A DNA stretch of 51,690 nt from an uncultured Bacilli bacterium (GTDB taxonomy: Bacteria; Bacillota_I; Bacilli_A; RF39; UBA660): positions 1 to 51,690 of the forward strand of contig CAJTRV010000006.1 of NCBI GenBank assembly GCA_910578855.1, written 5' to 3'. Below the pieces are notes generated by a model. The model did not search any database. It saw nothing but the letters and a program-made list of their open reading frames with translations, and was not told the DNA's origin. Positions 1 to 7,481 of the stretch are shown piece after piece. Position 1 is the stretch's first letter; the number at the start of each line of letters is the position of its first letter. The translations under genes were made by a program, and so were the position numbers.

Positions 1-32
1 TCTCATACTTTTACCTCTTTCTTCTATTTTAT

Positions 33-57
33 CACACTATAAAAGTGTGTAGTTTTT
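33..57 (+). terminator. Probable plus-strand intrinsic terminator
   Basis: A 6-bp stem (CACACT at 33-38, AGTGTG at 44-49) with a 5-base loop is followed on the plus strand by TAG and a run of seven T. No T-run exists on the minus-strand side. It therefore fits best as the end of a plus-strand gene lying left of the window and converging on the operon that ends at position 60. Confidence 0.4.
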
Positions 58-59
58 TT

Positions 60-1478
60 CTAACTTACACACTTTATTTTACACTCTCTATTATCTATAT
101 TATCGTTTAATCCTTTAATCATATAAGTTTTATTTCTATTCATAACTGCAGTATATTCTTTTTCATATTTTGCAATTATTACTAAATCTCTAAATCCTTT
201 TTTAAATTCACTAGTAACATTTAATTCCTCCTTATTAAATTTATATGGATTAGCCATACAAAATTCTAGTACAATAGAGTCTTTATTCTCCCAAAACTTT
301 TCTACTATACCTTTTAATTCATAGGGATTCAATCCTAACTTATTATATATCTTTAATTTTGTATTAATTTTATATTTGTTATTAGTAAAATCAAGCAATC
401 CAAAATAAATTTTATAAAAAAGTTTTGCATCTGTTCTAGATAAACAGGCATTTTCCTGTTTAGTATAACTTCTTTCTTTTTCATACTTAACTTTTTCCAT
501 TTCTAGCTTTAATTGTTTTGCCTGATTGGGAGTAAATCCATTTAATGCTCCAGAAGGCATCTCATCCATAGCTTCATCTAATAAATTAAAAAACTCTGTT
601 AAATCATAACCTTTTAAAGCCGGAACATTTTCAATTGATTTCTTTAAAGGAGTTCTATCTATATTTAATACTGCAAATTCTCTAATACCATCAAGCGCTG
701 AAAACCAGAAAAATGGTAATTTTTTAAGTTCATCCAAAAACCTCCTTATTATTTTATTATTAATATCAAAATCATTATAAAATAATGTTTTATAAATTCT
801 TAAATCTATTGGTAAGGATTCCGCTAATCCTTGTTTTTTTCTTTCCTCTTCTAGTTCTTCTTCAATGTAGTAATAATCATGGTATAAAGCAATAGGTATA
901 TTCTTTCCAATCGTTTCAAAATCTTTAGTATAAACTAGAACATAATAATTAAATAATTTATTGTTTAACATATGAGTCCAAATTAAATTTTCATTTATAC
1001 CCGTTATACCTGAAGCAAAAGAGCAGACACTATTAAGTAATGCCGAAGCTTGTATTTTACAATAACTAACTAATATTTCATTTAAATCATCTAGCTTTTT
1101 AGTTACATCCCAATTAATATTTTTTATTGCCATTCTTACTTTATCTATTATCTCATCTGGTATAAACACTTGATCATAATCATCTTGAACTAAAAATTTA
1201 TTTCTAAGAATCTTTCTTTCCCATTCGTATTTATCCCCTAATAAGTCTTTCATATTACTCTTTTTATCAAGCAACATTTTTAAATATTTTAATTCTCTAG
1301 TAGTACAAATATCTATAATATTATTAGAATCATTATAGACTTTATACACACTTTCTAACATTTTCTTCTTTGTGATTTTATCATAATCTTTAAAGTGTTC
1401 AACTATTCTAGAATACTGTCCATGCACATATTCTTTTTTATACCAATTTATTCTTTCATACATTTTCCTTGTTTGCAT
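60..1478 (-). CDS. Hypothetical 472-aa protein, last gene of the AbiE-led operon
   Basis: I do not recognise a family. The protein is rich in Lys, Asn, Ile and Tyr, looks mainly helical and soluble, and shows no signal peptide or membrane segment. An acidic-basic helix (EEELEEERKKQG) sits near residue 210 and a GFTPNQAKQL segment near 315. The start ATG is preceded by GAGGT at a normal distance. It begins 26 nt after the 145-aa gene, so it is probably the fifth gene of the operon that starts with abiEi. Base composition is more A+T-rich than the chromosome to the right, with heavy ATA and AAT use, as in its operon partners. Its position with a toxin-antitoxin pair suggests a defence or mobile-element role, but this is inference only. 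Confidence 0.8.
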   Translation of the reverse strand: MQTRKMYERINWYKKEYVHGQYSRIVEHFKDYDKITKKKMLESVYKVYNDSNNIIDICTTRELKYLKMLLDKKSNMKDLLGDKYEWERKILRNKFLVQDDYDQVFIPDEIIDKVRMAIKNINWDVTKKLDDLNEILVSYCKIQASALLNSVCSFASGITGINENLIWTHMLNNKLFNYYVLVYTKDFETIGKNIPIALYHDYYYIEEELEEERKKQGLAESLPIDLRIYKTLFYNDFDINNKIIRRFLDELKKLPFFWFSALDGIREFAVLNIDRTPLKKSIENVPALKGYDLTEFFNLLDEAMDEMPSGALNGFTPNQAKQLKLEMEKVKYEKERSYTKQENACLSRTDAKLFYKIYFGLLDFTNNKYKINTKLKIYNKLGLNPYELKGIVEKFWENKDSIVLEFCMANPYKFNKEELNVTSEFKKGFRDLVIIAKYEKEYTAVMNRNKTYMIKGLNDNIDNRECKIKCVS

Positions 1479-1504
1479 ATACTACCTCGCTTCTTATAAT
1501 TTAT

Positions 1505-1942
1505 TTAATCAAACATATCATAATATGTTCCATTCTCAAATGAATCCATTTGTTCTAAAAACTCATCCATATTTTCCTTTATAAAACTAGATAATTCATT
1601 ATAATCATTTTCACTAACATATCCTTTTTCACTCATACACTGATAGAATTTCTTAACACTTGCTGTAGTTTCTTTTAATGAATTTCTTGATGACCATAGA
1701 CATTTTTCTATAAACCAACCATCTAAAAAGCCATGAACATAATACACTCCATCTTCCATTGTGCTTGCATCATAACAATTTAAATAATCATTAATATAAA
1801 GACTTGCATTATTTAAATGTTTTCTAATAGTTTTCTTTGCAAGATTTTTTTGAAGTAACCAACTCTCAAATTCTTCAATAAATTTTTCATTTCGTTTATA
1901 GTTTTCTTCTACTTTTTTCTTCCAAACATTATAATCATCCAT
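1505..1942 (-). CDS. Small protein resembling a tyrosine-recombinase core-binding (SAM-like) domain
   Basis: The 145-aa product starts at an ATG preceded by AGGAG. Its N-terminal part (residues about 10-70) has the pattern of phage-integrase SAM-like core-binding domains: a helix FIEEFESWLLQKNLAKKTI followed by a helix with HLNNASLYINDYL. No catalytic domain (R...HxxR...Y) follows, so it cannot be a recombinase on its own. Acidic residues dominate the C-terminus. It lies 11 nt downstream of the DUF6429 gene and 26 nt upstream of the 472-aa gene, all on one strand. The family assignment is a pattern match by eye. A DNA-binding accessory protein or a decayed integrase fragment are both possible. 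Confidence 0.7.
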   Translation of the reverse strand: MDDYNVWKKKVEENYKRNEKFIEEFESWLLQKNLAKKTIRKHLNNASLYINDYLNCYDASTMEDGVYYVHGFLDGWFIEKCLWSSRNSLKETTASVKKFYQCMSEKGYVSENDYNELSSFIKENMDEFLEQMDSFENGTYYDMFD

Positions 1943-1953
1943 ATCTATTGCTC

Positions 1954-2208
1954 CTATTTTAAATATTTACCCATCAATTTCTTTGCTAGTTCTTCTCCTG
2001 CAGGTGTTAAAGTAACTGACTTCCCTTTACTAAAATAAAGATAATTTTCATCTGTTAATTTATTAATTACATCAAATGAATAACCCTTCCAGCAAGTTTT
2101 AACCTTACTTTCCTCTATTTCATCATTTTCATCTCTTGTGAATCCTTTTTCTTCCCATGATGTTAAATACATAAGTAATAATGTTAGTTCTTCAATATTT
2201 CCTTCCAT
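1954..2208 (-). CDS. DUF6429-like small winged-helix-type protein
   Basis: The 84-aa product has the features I associate with DUF6429: an ELTLLLMYLTSWEEK opening, the CWKGYSFDVINKL core, then LYFSKGKSVTLTPAGEELAKKL, which reads like a winged-helix end with a Thr-Pro turn. I chose the ATG at 2206-2208, eight bases after GGAGG, over the upstream TTG codons. The SD overlaps the TAG stop of abiEii, so translation is probably coupled to the toxin gene. The molecular function of the family is not known to me. Its place between AbiE and a recombinase-like gene suggests a regulatory or element-maintenance role. Confidence 0.75.
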   Translation of the reverse strand: MEGNIEELTLLLMYLTSWEEKGFTRDENDEIEESKVKTCWKGYSFDVINKLTDENYLYFSKGKSVTLTPAGEELAKKLMGKYLK

Positions 2209-2220
2209 CAACAATACCTC

Positions 2221-3048
2221 CTAAACTCCTACAGTTTCTTTAGATAATTCTTCTATATAATTTAACACTTTTTCAATAGCATCATGTATAGGTATATCTA
2301 ACCAGTTATTCTTTGGATCTGTTAGATTTCTCTTATAAGCATTAGATTTAAATATACTTTTAAGTCTAGAATAAATATTTTCTAAAGTTTCTTCAAACAT
2401 AGTATTATCATCAAATATTATTACTTGAAATGATTTTAATAATTTTTTTCTATCTAGTTTATCATAATTAATCAAATAATAGAAATCAAATAAATCTTTA
2501 TATCTTGTTGATCTAAATCCTAATTTAAGTAATGATTTTAACTTTTCAGTAAAAATTTGTTCTGGAGAATTAATAAGTAAACTAACTCCATCTTCCATAG
2601 CATCCAAGTTAAAATAATAATCATCTTGTTCTAGTTCGAATAACTTATGCACGCCTATATCTAATTTAGTATCAATTTCATAATTATTTACATCACTTAT
2701 TTTTATATAAACCCTTTTACCATTATAATCTTGATGATGTAATTCTTCTATTTTTCCTATTATTTCAACTATAATATTATCACCAACTAAATTAAGTCTG
2801 TCTATAAAACCTATTATAGATTTATCTTCCAATGAATATTTAATAAAATCTAAATCTAAATCACGCGTAGCACGACGAACAGAATTTGATATACTATGCA
2901 TTACTACACCACCCTTAATGGTAATATTATTTTTAAATTTACTTTTAGAAATTTTGTTCAAAATAACATCTTGTGCTACTTTAGATCTGGCATCAATTAA
3001 ATCATAACCATTTTCTATATTATGTCTTACGATATCCTCTAAATTCAC
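2221..3048 (-). CDS. abiEii: AbiEii/AbiGii-family nucleotidyltransferase toxin
   Basis: A 275-aa protein of the DUF1814/AbiEii family, the toxin of the type IV AbiE toxin-antitoxin and phage-abortive-infection system. Members have a nucleotidyltransferase fold. The motifs are visible: KGGVVMH (about residue 45), RRATRDLDLDF (about 57-67, the metal-binding Asp pair), YEIDTKLDIGVHK (about 123), and a C-terminal PEQIFTEKLKSLLKLGFR...RYKDLFDFYYL block typical of the family. The start is GTG, sharing one base with the TAG stop of abiEi (TAGTG), so the pair is translationally coupled with the antitoxin first, as in known abiE operons. No truncation is seen. Activity is inferred from the family. Confidence 0.93.
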   Translation of the reverse strand: MNLEDIVRHNIENGYDLIDARSKVAQDVILNKISKSKFKNNITIKGGVVMHSISNSVRRATRDLDLDFIKYSLEDKSIIGFIDRLNLVGDNIIVEIIGKIEELHHQDYNGKRVYIKISDVNNYEIDTKLDIGVHKLFELEQDDYYFNLDAMEDGVSLLINSPEQIFTEKLKSLLKLGFRSTRYKDLFDFYYLINYDKLDRKKLLKSFQVIIFDDNTMFEETLENIYSRLKSIFKSNAYKRNLTDPKNNWLDIPIHDAIEKVLNYIEELSKETVGV

Positions 3049-3590
3049 TAAAAAACCTCCCTTAACAATGCATCTGCAAGATTAACCTCATTTTTATATA
3101 AAGCTAAATATTCTTCAATTTTATACATAACTAAATCATCTGCAATTTTTCTATAATTAGATATTATTTCTTTATAATAATCAAAAGGGATTTGATTTCT
3201 TTTTCTAACTAACTCAACTAACAATCTCTCCTTATTATACATTTTAACTTTTTCACCATCTACTATAACTTCCTCTTTTCCATAATTTAAAATATCTTTT
3301 GGAACTTTAATTTGAATAATTTTTTCATCATTTATAGTATTTGAATTTCTATTTGTTGCTACATAAGTTTTTTTGGGAATTACATCAGTTAAGTCGTAAT
3401 AATAAAATGCAGAGTCCATAGTGATAATAGCACTTGAATATTTTTTAGAAGCTATAATCATTGGATTTACTAAATCTTTGTCAGAATATATACCATGCTC
3501 TAATTTAAATATTTCTTTATTCTTTAATGCTTTAGATAAATTATATCTTGTTCCATATTTTTCTAATGCTTCTTTTCCTGAATAAATCAT
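3048..3590 (-). CDS. abiEi: AbiEi-family antitoxin/transcriptional repressor
   Basis: A 180-aa protein with an N-terminal winged-helix domain (SGKEALEKYGTRYNLSKALK, then FKLEHGIYSD) followed by the AbiEi C-terminal domain (KTYVATNRNSN, YNKERLLVELVRKRNQIPFDYYKEIISNYRK). AbiEi proteins neutralise AbiEii without stable binding and repress their own promoter by binding inverted repeats. Here the gene is first in its operon, has a perfect GGAGG seven bases before the ATG, and sits directly behind a promoter flanked by two repeats carrying inverted arms. That is the arrangement expected for autoregulation. It overlaps the toxin gene by one base. Confidence 0.92.
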   Translation of the reverse strand: MIYSGKEALEKYGTRYNLSKALKNKEIFKLEHGIYSDKDLVNPMIIASKKYSSAIITMDSAFYYYDLTDVIPKKTYVATNRNSNTINDEKIIQIKVPKDILNYGKEEVIVDGEKVKMYNKERLLVELVRKRNQIPFDYYKEIISNYRKIADDLVMYKIEEYLALYKNEVNLADALLREVF

Positions 3591-3601
3591 TTTTACCTCC
3601 T

Positions 3602-3650
3602 TTTACAAAACACCTATATTATTTTTGGTTTTTGTTTGGTGTTTTGTAAA
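3602..3650. promoter_or_regulatory. Proximal AbiEi operator: perfect 13-bp inverted repeat
   Basis: TTTACAAAACACC at 3602-3614 and its exact reverse complement at 3638-3650 are separated by 23 bases. The site lies between the -10 box and the abiEi SD, so bound repressor would block initiation or early elongation. AbiEi proteins are known to bind inverted repeats at this place. Binding is inferred from position and symmetry. Confidence 0.75.
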
Positions 3651-3651
3651 T
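3607..3651. repeat. 45-bp direct repeat, copy 1
   Basis: This segment matches 3699-3743 at 44 of 45 positions; the only difference is A at 3618 versus G at 3710. The copies start 92 bp apart and bracket the abiE promoter. The central AT-rich spacer is conserved together with the inverted arms, so the whole block, not just the arms, has been kept or recently duplicated. Confidence 0.9.
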
Positions 3652-3658
3652 CAATTTT

Positions 3659-3687
3659 AGTATACCATTAACCAAATATAAAGTAAA
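3659..3687 (-). promoter_or_regulatory. abiE operon promoter
   Basis: On the minus strand the -35 box TTTACT (3682-3687) is followed by exactly 17 bp and the -10 box TATACT (3659-3664). It lies between the two 45-bp repeats and is the only good promoter seen for the five genes that end at position 60. Confidence 0.75.
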
Positions 3688-3698
3688 CACTTTTTTGT

Positions 3699-3743
3699 AA
3701 AACACCTATGTTATTTTTGGTTTTTGTTTGGTGTTTTGTAAAT
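3699..3743. repeat. 45-bp direct repeat, copy 2 (distal AbiEi operator)
   Basis: The second copy of the repeat lies upstream of the -35 box. Its right arm GGTGTTTTGTAAA is intact. The left arm has GTAAAACACC where copy 1 has ACAAAACACC, so symmetry is slightly weaker. Two sites flanking the promoter allow cooperative or looping repression. Confidence 0.85.
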
Positions 3744-3871
3744 TTTAGTTAGTTTAATTTTAACTCTAAAAAATAGCATTTATTTTCTAAATAAACACTA
3801 TTCTAACCACTTCAATAAATTATCTATCAACTATTTCGTTTAAATACAGTCGTCTAAATACCCAATTAAAT

Positions 3872-4159
3872 CTAATCATGGTAACTAAACCCTCGACCAC
3901 CAGCATTTATGTGATTAGATATCACGATAACACCCGGACGATCTCCATAAGCTTCTTTAATACGATTCGTCCGTTCTGTTGGTGTTAGTGTCTCATCGGT
4001 TTCCCTGGTCATCGTAACAGGAATTCCCAATTCTCTAAATCGTTGTTCCATATATTTAGAAATCAATAAATTCAAATCTTTCTCCACAATTCCGTTACCG
4101 CTAGCACCACCATCTGTACCCCCATGACCAGCATCAATTACTATACTAGGATTATTCAT
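3872..4159 (-). pseudogene. Truncated N-acetylmuramoyl-L-alanine amidase (Amidase_3)
   Basis: The 95-aa product opens like a complete Amidase_3 enzyme: DAGHGG with the first zinc His (about residue 13), the Glu of IVEKDLN (about 27), and the second zinc His in VISNHINAGG (about 82). It then leaves the family pattern (RGFSYHD) and stops. The rest of the fold, including the catalytic Glu near the C-terminus, is absent. The start is sound, with GGAGGG before the ATG. The break lies where the A+T-rich abiE block begins, so the gene was probably cut by insertion of that block. A second amidase gene at 8503 is intact. The fragment is very unlikely to be active. Confidence 0.8.
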
Positions 4160-4191
4160 ATCTTCCCTCCTCTAACTATTGTATGTAAAAG

Positions 4192-4233
4192 AAAAAAAAG
4201 CGTTATCCTTATTACTCACTTTTCCGCTTTTTT
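4192..4233. terminator. Possible terminator after the 241-aa gene
   Basis: AAAAAAGCG (4194-4202) pairs with CGCTTTTTT (4225-4233) around a 22-base loop and ends three bases from the stop codon of the gene at 4236. The stem is mostly A-T, so strength is doubtful. Confidence 0.4.
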
Positions 4234-4235
4234 CC

Positions 4236-4961
4236 TTATTTACGATGTGATTCTTGTCCTTGAGCCTTAATCGAGATTTGTTCCATGATGATATTTTCAA
4301 CCCACTTGGAATCCCTAATTCCAAAATTACAACAGATTGATAACGCAAGGTTTTCAATCTCTTTTGGTAACATATCAGCACCATTCCCCATTTCTAAAAC
4401 ACAATTAATAAACTGAATAATATCATCTTGAGAATGAGCTATTCCAAAATTATTATCACAATGTATTTTTGGAAGAACTGGTTTTTCATTATTGAAATCA
4501 CTATCCCCATCTTTAAATAGAGATGCTAAGTCAGAAGGTTGGGAACCAGATCCCGTCCTACTATTAGGCTTATTATTAAAATCAGTTTGATTCCCTTTAA
4601 ACTTTTTTTCTAAAGAATCCCTAATTGATTTTGTTGTATCAATTTGTCTTTGAAGCATATATTTTTCTATACTTATAATTTTATCATTAATTCCCACACA
4701 TGATATAACACCTGCTAATAAATGAGCATTTTGTCTATATAAATCACTAATCTTTTCATACATTAACCTTAATTCATAATACAATTCAGCATTCTTAAGA
4801 TGCAAAAAATCCATTGCAATTTTAATCGTATATTTTAAACCATCTAACATTTGATCTCTTACCTGCAATAATTTAATATCATTATCTGCAATCTTAAATT
4901 TTTTTAAAGATTGGTCTTGTCTGTGCATAAGATCGATTAATTCCATTACTTCTTTTTCCAT
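4236..4961 (-). CDS. Hypothetical 241-aa protein, coiled N-terminus and linker
   Basis: No family is recognised. Residues 1-125 look helical and partly coiled (MEKEVMELIDLMHRQDQSLKKF..., YYELRLMYEKISDLYRQNAHLL). Residues 125-165 form a polar linker rich in Ser, Asn and Gly, and residues 170-230 form a second small helical unit with HSQDDIIQFINCVLEMG and ALSICCNFGI. No signal peptide or membrane segment is present. Overlapping open frames are shadows. A -10-like TATACT lies at 4980-4985. The gene sits just upstream of the truncated amidase and could belong to the same acquired or decaying region. Length and codon use look like a real gene. Confidence 0.65.
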   Translation of the reverse strand: MEKEVMELIDLMHRQDQSLKKFKIADNDIKLLQVRDQMLDGLKYTIKIAMDFLHLKNAELYYELRLMYEKISDLYRQNAHLLAGVISCVGINDKIISIEKYMLQRQIDTTKSIRDSLEKKFKGNQTDFNNKPNSRTGSGSQPSDLASLFKDGDSDFNNEKPVLPKIHCDNNFGIAHSQDDIIQFINCVLEMGNGADMLPKEIENLALSICCNFGIRDSKWVENIIMEQISIKAQGQESHRK

Positions 4962-5075
4962 TTCTAATCACCTATCTCTAGTATAACAGAATATTCAATT
5001 TAATGGACAAAAATAAATCCACTTTATCTATTTCTTTTAGATATGACACCCACTTGTCACTAGTAATATCCGGTT

Positions 5076-6224
5076 CTAAAATTTCTTATTTTCATATGTT
5101 TTATTAGGAACAACAATGGTACTAATCGTCTTCGTCTTACTAACCTTCTCATGAAATAAACAACGTTTTCCAGTAATCAATGATAACACAAACTGGAACA
5201 TAACATAAAAGAATAGCATTATCGCTAATAGTAATAAAATACCATAATACGGAGAATATTTTACTACTAGATGAAATAAAAGCATCAGAAAAATGGGAAG
5301 TGGCAGTAATAAGAAATACAAAAAACCATAACGAACCAAATATTGAGCCCATGTTATCGGGGCATCATCAGCGGCCACAACTTTAATTTTGAAAAAACTT
5401 TTTCCTAGTGTTTGTCCATTCATAAAATAAGAACATACAACAAAATATATCAAAATGATAATTGGATAAGAACTATAAAAAGCAAATAAGTCTAAAGAAA
5501 AGGCGTGCTTGATGAGACTTAATAATGGTGTCAATAGTAAAATACAGAACCAATCCATAACAAAGGCAAAAAGTCGCCGAGTATAGGAAACCGCTTTTCC
5601 CTTCTTATACGAAATAGCATCCAATTTCTCTTTCGAAGGAAGAAATAAACAGATCAGTGGTGTTAACAGATAACCAAGATATCCACCTAACGTATTGATC
5701 ATTAAATCATCTACATCAAATAAGCGATAACTACGAGGATAGATACCATATAACCCTGACAACTGTGTAATCTCAAAAAATAGACTAAGTAGAAAAGAAC
5801 AGAGAATCGTCTTCCACCACGCACATTTAAAATAATATCGTAAATAAAAGCCAAACGGTAACAATAACACAACATTATAAAATACTTGATAAACAGCTGC
5901 ATCACCTAGCGAAGGAAGATACGTGTGAATATCTGAAAAAACAAGCGTACTATCCTTTATCATATCAGTGATAAACTGAAATGGCACGAGCTGCATCGTT
6001 GGCGATGTATAAGTTGCAACTTCATCAATTGGTGGTAGTGGTAAAATAATCAAAAAATAAGCATTGATTAAATATAAAACCATAGAATAAACAATAATCG
6101 TTCGTAAAGCAGGGATTGACCCATATTTACGATATTGATGAATCATATATGGCAAAGTAAACAGAAAAGCAATCATAGGAAAAACCATAAAGGCTGTTTG
6201 AATTGGAATTATATAACTTTGCAT
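5076..6224 (-). CDS. VanZ-RDD fusion membrane protein
   Basis: A 382-aa integral membrane protein. Residues 1-195 match VanZ: hydrophobic helices with LINAYFLIILPLPP, LVPFQFITDM, LLPFGFYLRYYF and the end block FDVDDLMINTLGGYLGYLL. Residues 205-365 match RDD, starting with YTRRLFAFVMDWFCILLLTP and including MNGQTLGKSFFKIKVV. VanZ relatives can give low-level teicoplanin resistance; the biochemical role of both domains is unsettled. The ATG lies eight bases after GGGAGG. A 22-bp palindrome and an 8-bp inverted repeat precede it, suggesting regulation. The fusion order VanZ then RDD occurs in other Firmicutes. Confidence 0.9.
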   Translation of the reverse strand: MQSYIIPIQTAFMVFPMIAFLFTLPYMIHQYRKYGSIPALRTIIVYSMVLYLINAYFLIILPLPPIDEVATYTSPTMQLVPFQFITDMIKDSTLVFSDIHTYLPSLGDAAVYQVFYNVVLLLPFGFYLRYYFKCAWWKTILCSFLLSLFFEITQLSGLYGIYPRSYRLFDVDDLMINTLGGYLGYLLTPLICLFLPSKEKLDAISYKKGKAVSYTRRLFAFVMDWFCILLLTPLLSLIKHAFSLDLFAFYSSYPIIILIYFVVCSYFMNGQTLGKSFFKIKVVAADDAPITWAQYLVRYGFLYFLLLPLPIFLMLLFHLVVKYSPYYGILLLLAIMLFFYVMFQFVLSLITGKRCLFHEKVSKTKTISTIVVPNKTYENKKF

Positions 6225-6240
6225 ACATCTAACCTCCCTA

Positions 6241-6262
6241 TAATTATTTTATAAAATAATTA
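6241..6262. promoter_or_regulatory. 22-bp perfect palindrome in the leader of the VanZ-RDD gene
   Basis: TAATTATTTT-AT-AAAATAATTA is a perfect inverted repeat ending a few bases before the SD of the VanZ-RDD gene. On the plus strand a short T-run follows, so a weak terminator reading is also possible, but no plus-strand gene precedes it. An operator or a leader hairpin is more likely. Confidence 0.5.
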
Positions 6263-6290
6263 CTTTTTTGAACTAATATACTGACATTTC

Positions 6291-6312
6291 GATTGACAAC
6301 AAAATGTCAATC
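6291..6312. promoter_or_regulatory. Inverted repeat overlapping a probable promoter of the VanZ-RDD gene
   Basis: GATTGACA (6291-6298) and TGTCAATC (6305-6312) are perfect arms around six bases. A third half-site, TGACATTT, lies at 6282-6289. On the minus strand TTGTTG, 16 bp, TATATT can be read as a promoter through this block, so a bound protein would cover the -35 region. Confidence 0.5.
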
Positions 6313-6379
6313 ATTCAATTAATATTATCGCATATGTTCTAAAAAATTGCTAGTAATATGACAACAATGTAAGAAAAAA

Positions 6380-6397
6380 GAAATCCTATTCGATTCC
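6380..6397 (-). terminator. htrA intrinsic terminator overlapping the stop codon
   Basis: On the minus strand GGAATC pairs with GATTTC (one G-U pair) around a 6-base loop that holds the htrA stop codon, followed by TTCTTTTTTC. Confidence 0.6.
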
Positions 6398-7471
6398 TTT
6401 TGATAATGTCAAAGTAGTCTCTTTTACTTTACCATCCCGATAATACTTTATCTTAATCTTATCACCAACTTGATATTTATATAACAAATATCGGAAGTGG
6501 GCACTATCATTAATCGTCGTCCCATTGATTTCTAAGATAACATCACCTTTTTGTAAACCTGCTTTCTCAGCTGGCATCTCTTTTTCAACACTGGCAATTG
6601 CTACTCCTTTTTCAAACTCTTTGGATAACCGTACATCATTATAATATAAAGCATAGGTATTATTTGCATCGACTAGATTAACCCCAACTAGTGGTCGCGA
6701 AATTTTCTTTCCCTTTTCTAAATTTTCTAACTCATTCTTGACCATCTCGATAGGGATTGCAAATCCCATTCCTTCAATTTCATCCTCAACCAACTTCATC
6801 GAATTCACACCAATTACTTCACCATTAATATTGACAAGTGGTCCTCCGCTATTCCCTGGATTAATGGCAGCATCTGTCTGCAAGACTTCCATCATAAAGG
6901 AACTATTATTTAACTGAACCGAAACCGTTCGATCTTTACCCGATAAAATTCCCTTGGTTACCGTTCCCTTATAATCTTCACCCATAGGGGATCCAACCGT
7001 AAATAATGTATCACCTAAATCTAACTTTGTACTCTCTCCTAAGATAGCTACTTGCATCACACCAGCTACATCCATACTAAGAACTGCCAAATCAGAATAC
7101 TCATCACTTCCTAAAACGGTAGCATCAAGTTCTTGACCATCCATATTTACCACTTTTATGCTAGATGCCCCTTCAATTACATGATGATTGGTAATAACAT
7201 ACCCCAACTTACTATCTTTTTTATATATAAAGCCAGTTCCTGTTCCAACCAAACGATCCCCTTTGTACGATTTGATAACCAAGACAGAATCATATACTTT
7301 TTCGATCGCACTTTTAATCTTATTAGATTCTGTAATTGATACTTCCTTCACCGTCTTTACCGTTTCCTTAGTATCCATACTTGGAACAAAATGAACCACC
7401 AAGAAAGTTCCAGTACAACCGATAAGAAAAACAACAACTAACCCCACAATATATTTAATTTTCTGTTTCAC
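6386..7471 (-). CDS. htrA: HtrA/DegP-type membrane-anchored serine protease
   Basis: A 361-aa protease of the HtrA family that degrades or refolds damaged envelope and secreted proteins. Residues 8-30 form an N-terminal membrane anchor; residues about 55-250 are the trypsin-like domain with His97 (TNHHVIEGA), Asp127 (EYSDLAVL) and Ser208 (NPGNSGGP); one PDZ domain follows (about 265-355, VEKEMPAEKAGLQKGDVILEING). The start is a GTG six bases after GGGAGG; the ATG two bases upstream is out of frame. The SD begins in the stop codon of the Abi_2 gene, only 10 nt separate the genes, and no promoter is seen between them, so htrA is probably co-expressed with Abi_2. Confidence 0.95.
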   Translation of the reverse strand: MKQKIKYIVGLVVVFLIGCTGTFLVVHFVPSMDTKETVKTVKEVSITESNKIKSAIEKVYDSVLVIKSYKGDRLVGTGTGFIYKKDSKLGYVITNHHVIEGASSIKVVNMDGQELDATVLGSDEYSDLAVLSMDVAGVMQVAILGESTKLDLGDTLFTVGSPMGEDYKGTVTKGILSGKDRTVSVQLNNSSFMMEVLQTDAAINPGNSGGPLVNINGEVIGVNSMKLVEDEIEGMGFAIPIEMVKNELENLEKGKKISRPLVGVNLVDANNTYALYYNDVRLSKEFEKGVAIASVEKEMPAEKAGLQKGDVILEINGTTINDSAHFRYLLYKYQVGDKIKIKYYRDGKVKETTLTLSKGIE

Positions 7472-7481
7472 ATAAACCTCC

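Noticed and set aside
3607..3743. CRISPR-like direct repeats
   Set aside because: Only two copies, a 47-bp spacer containing a promoter, and no cas genes; the inverted arms and position fit AbiEi operators.
4172..4384. Minus-strand 70-aa frame
   Set aside because: It overlaps the 241-aa gene in another frame and runs through the terminator.
5041..5075. Terminator after the VanZ-RDD gene
   Set aside because: TGACA and TGTCA can pair around 5046-5059, but there is no T-run on the minus strand.
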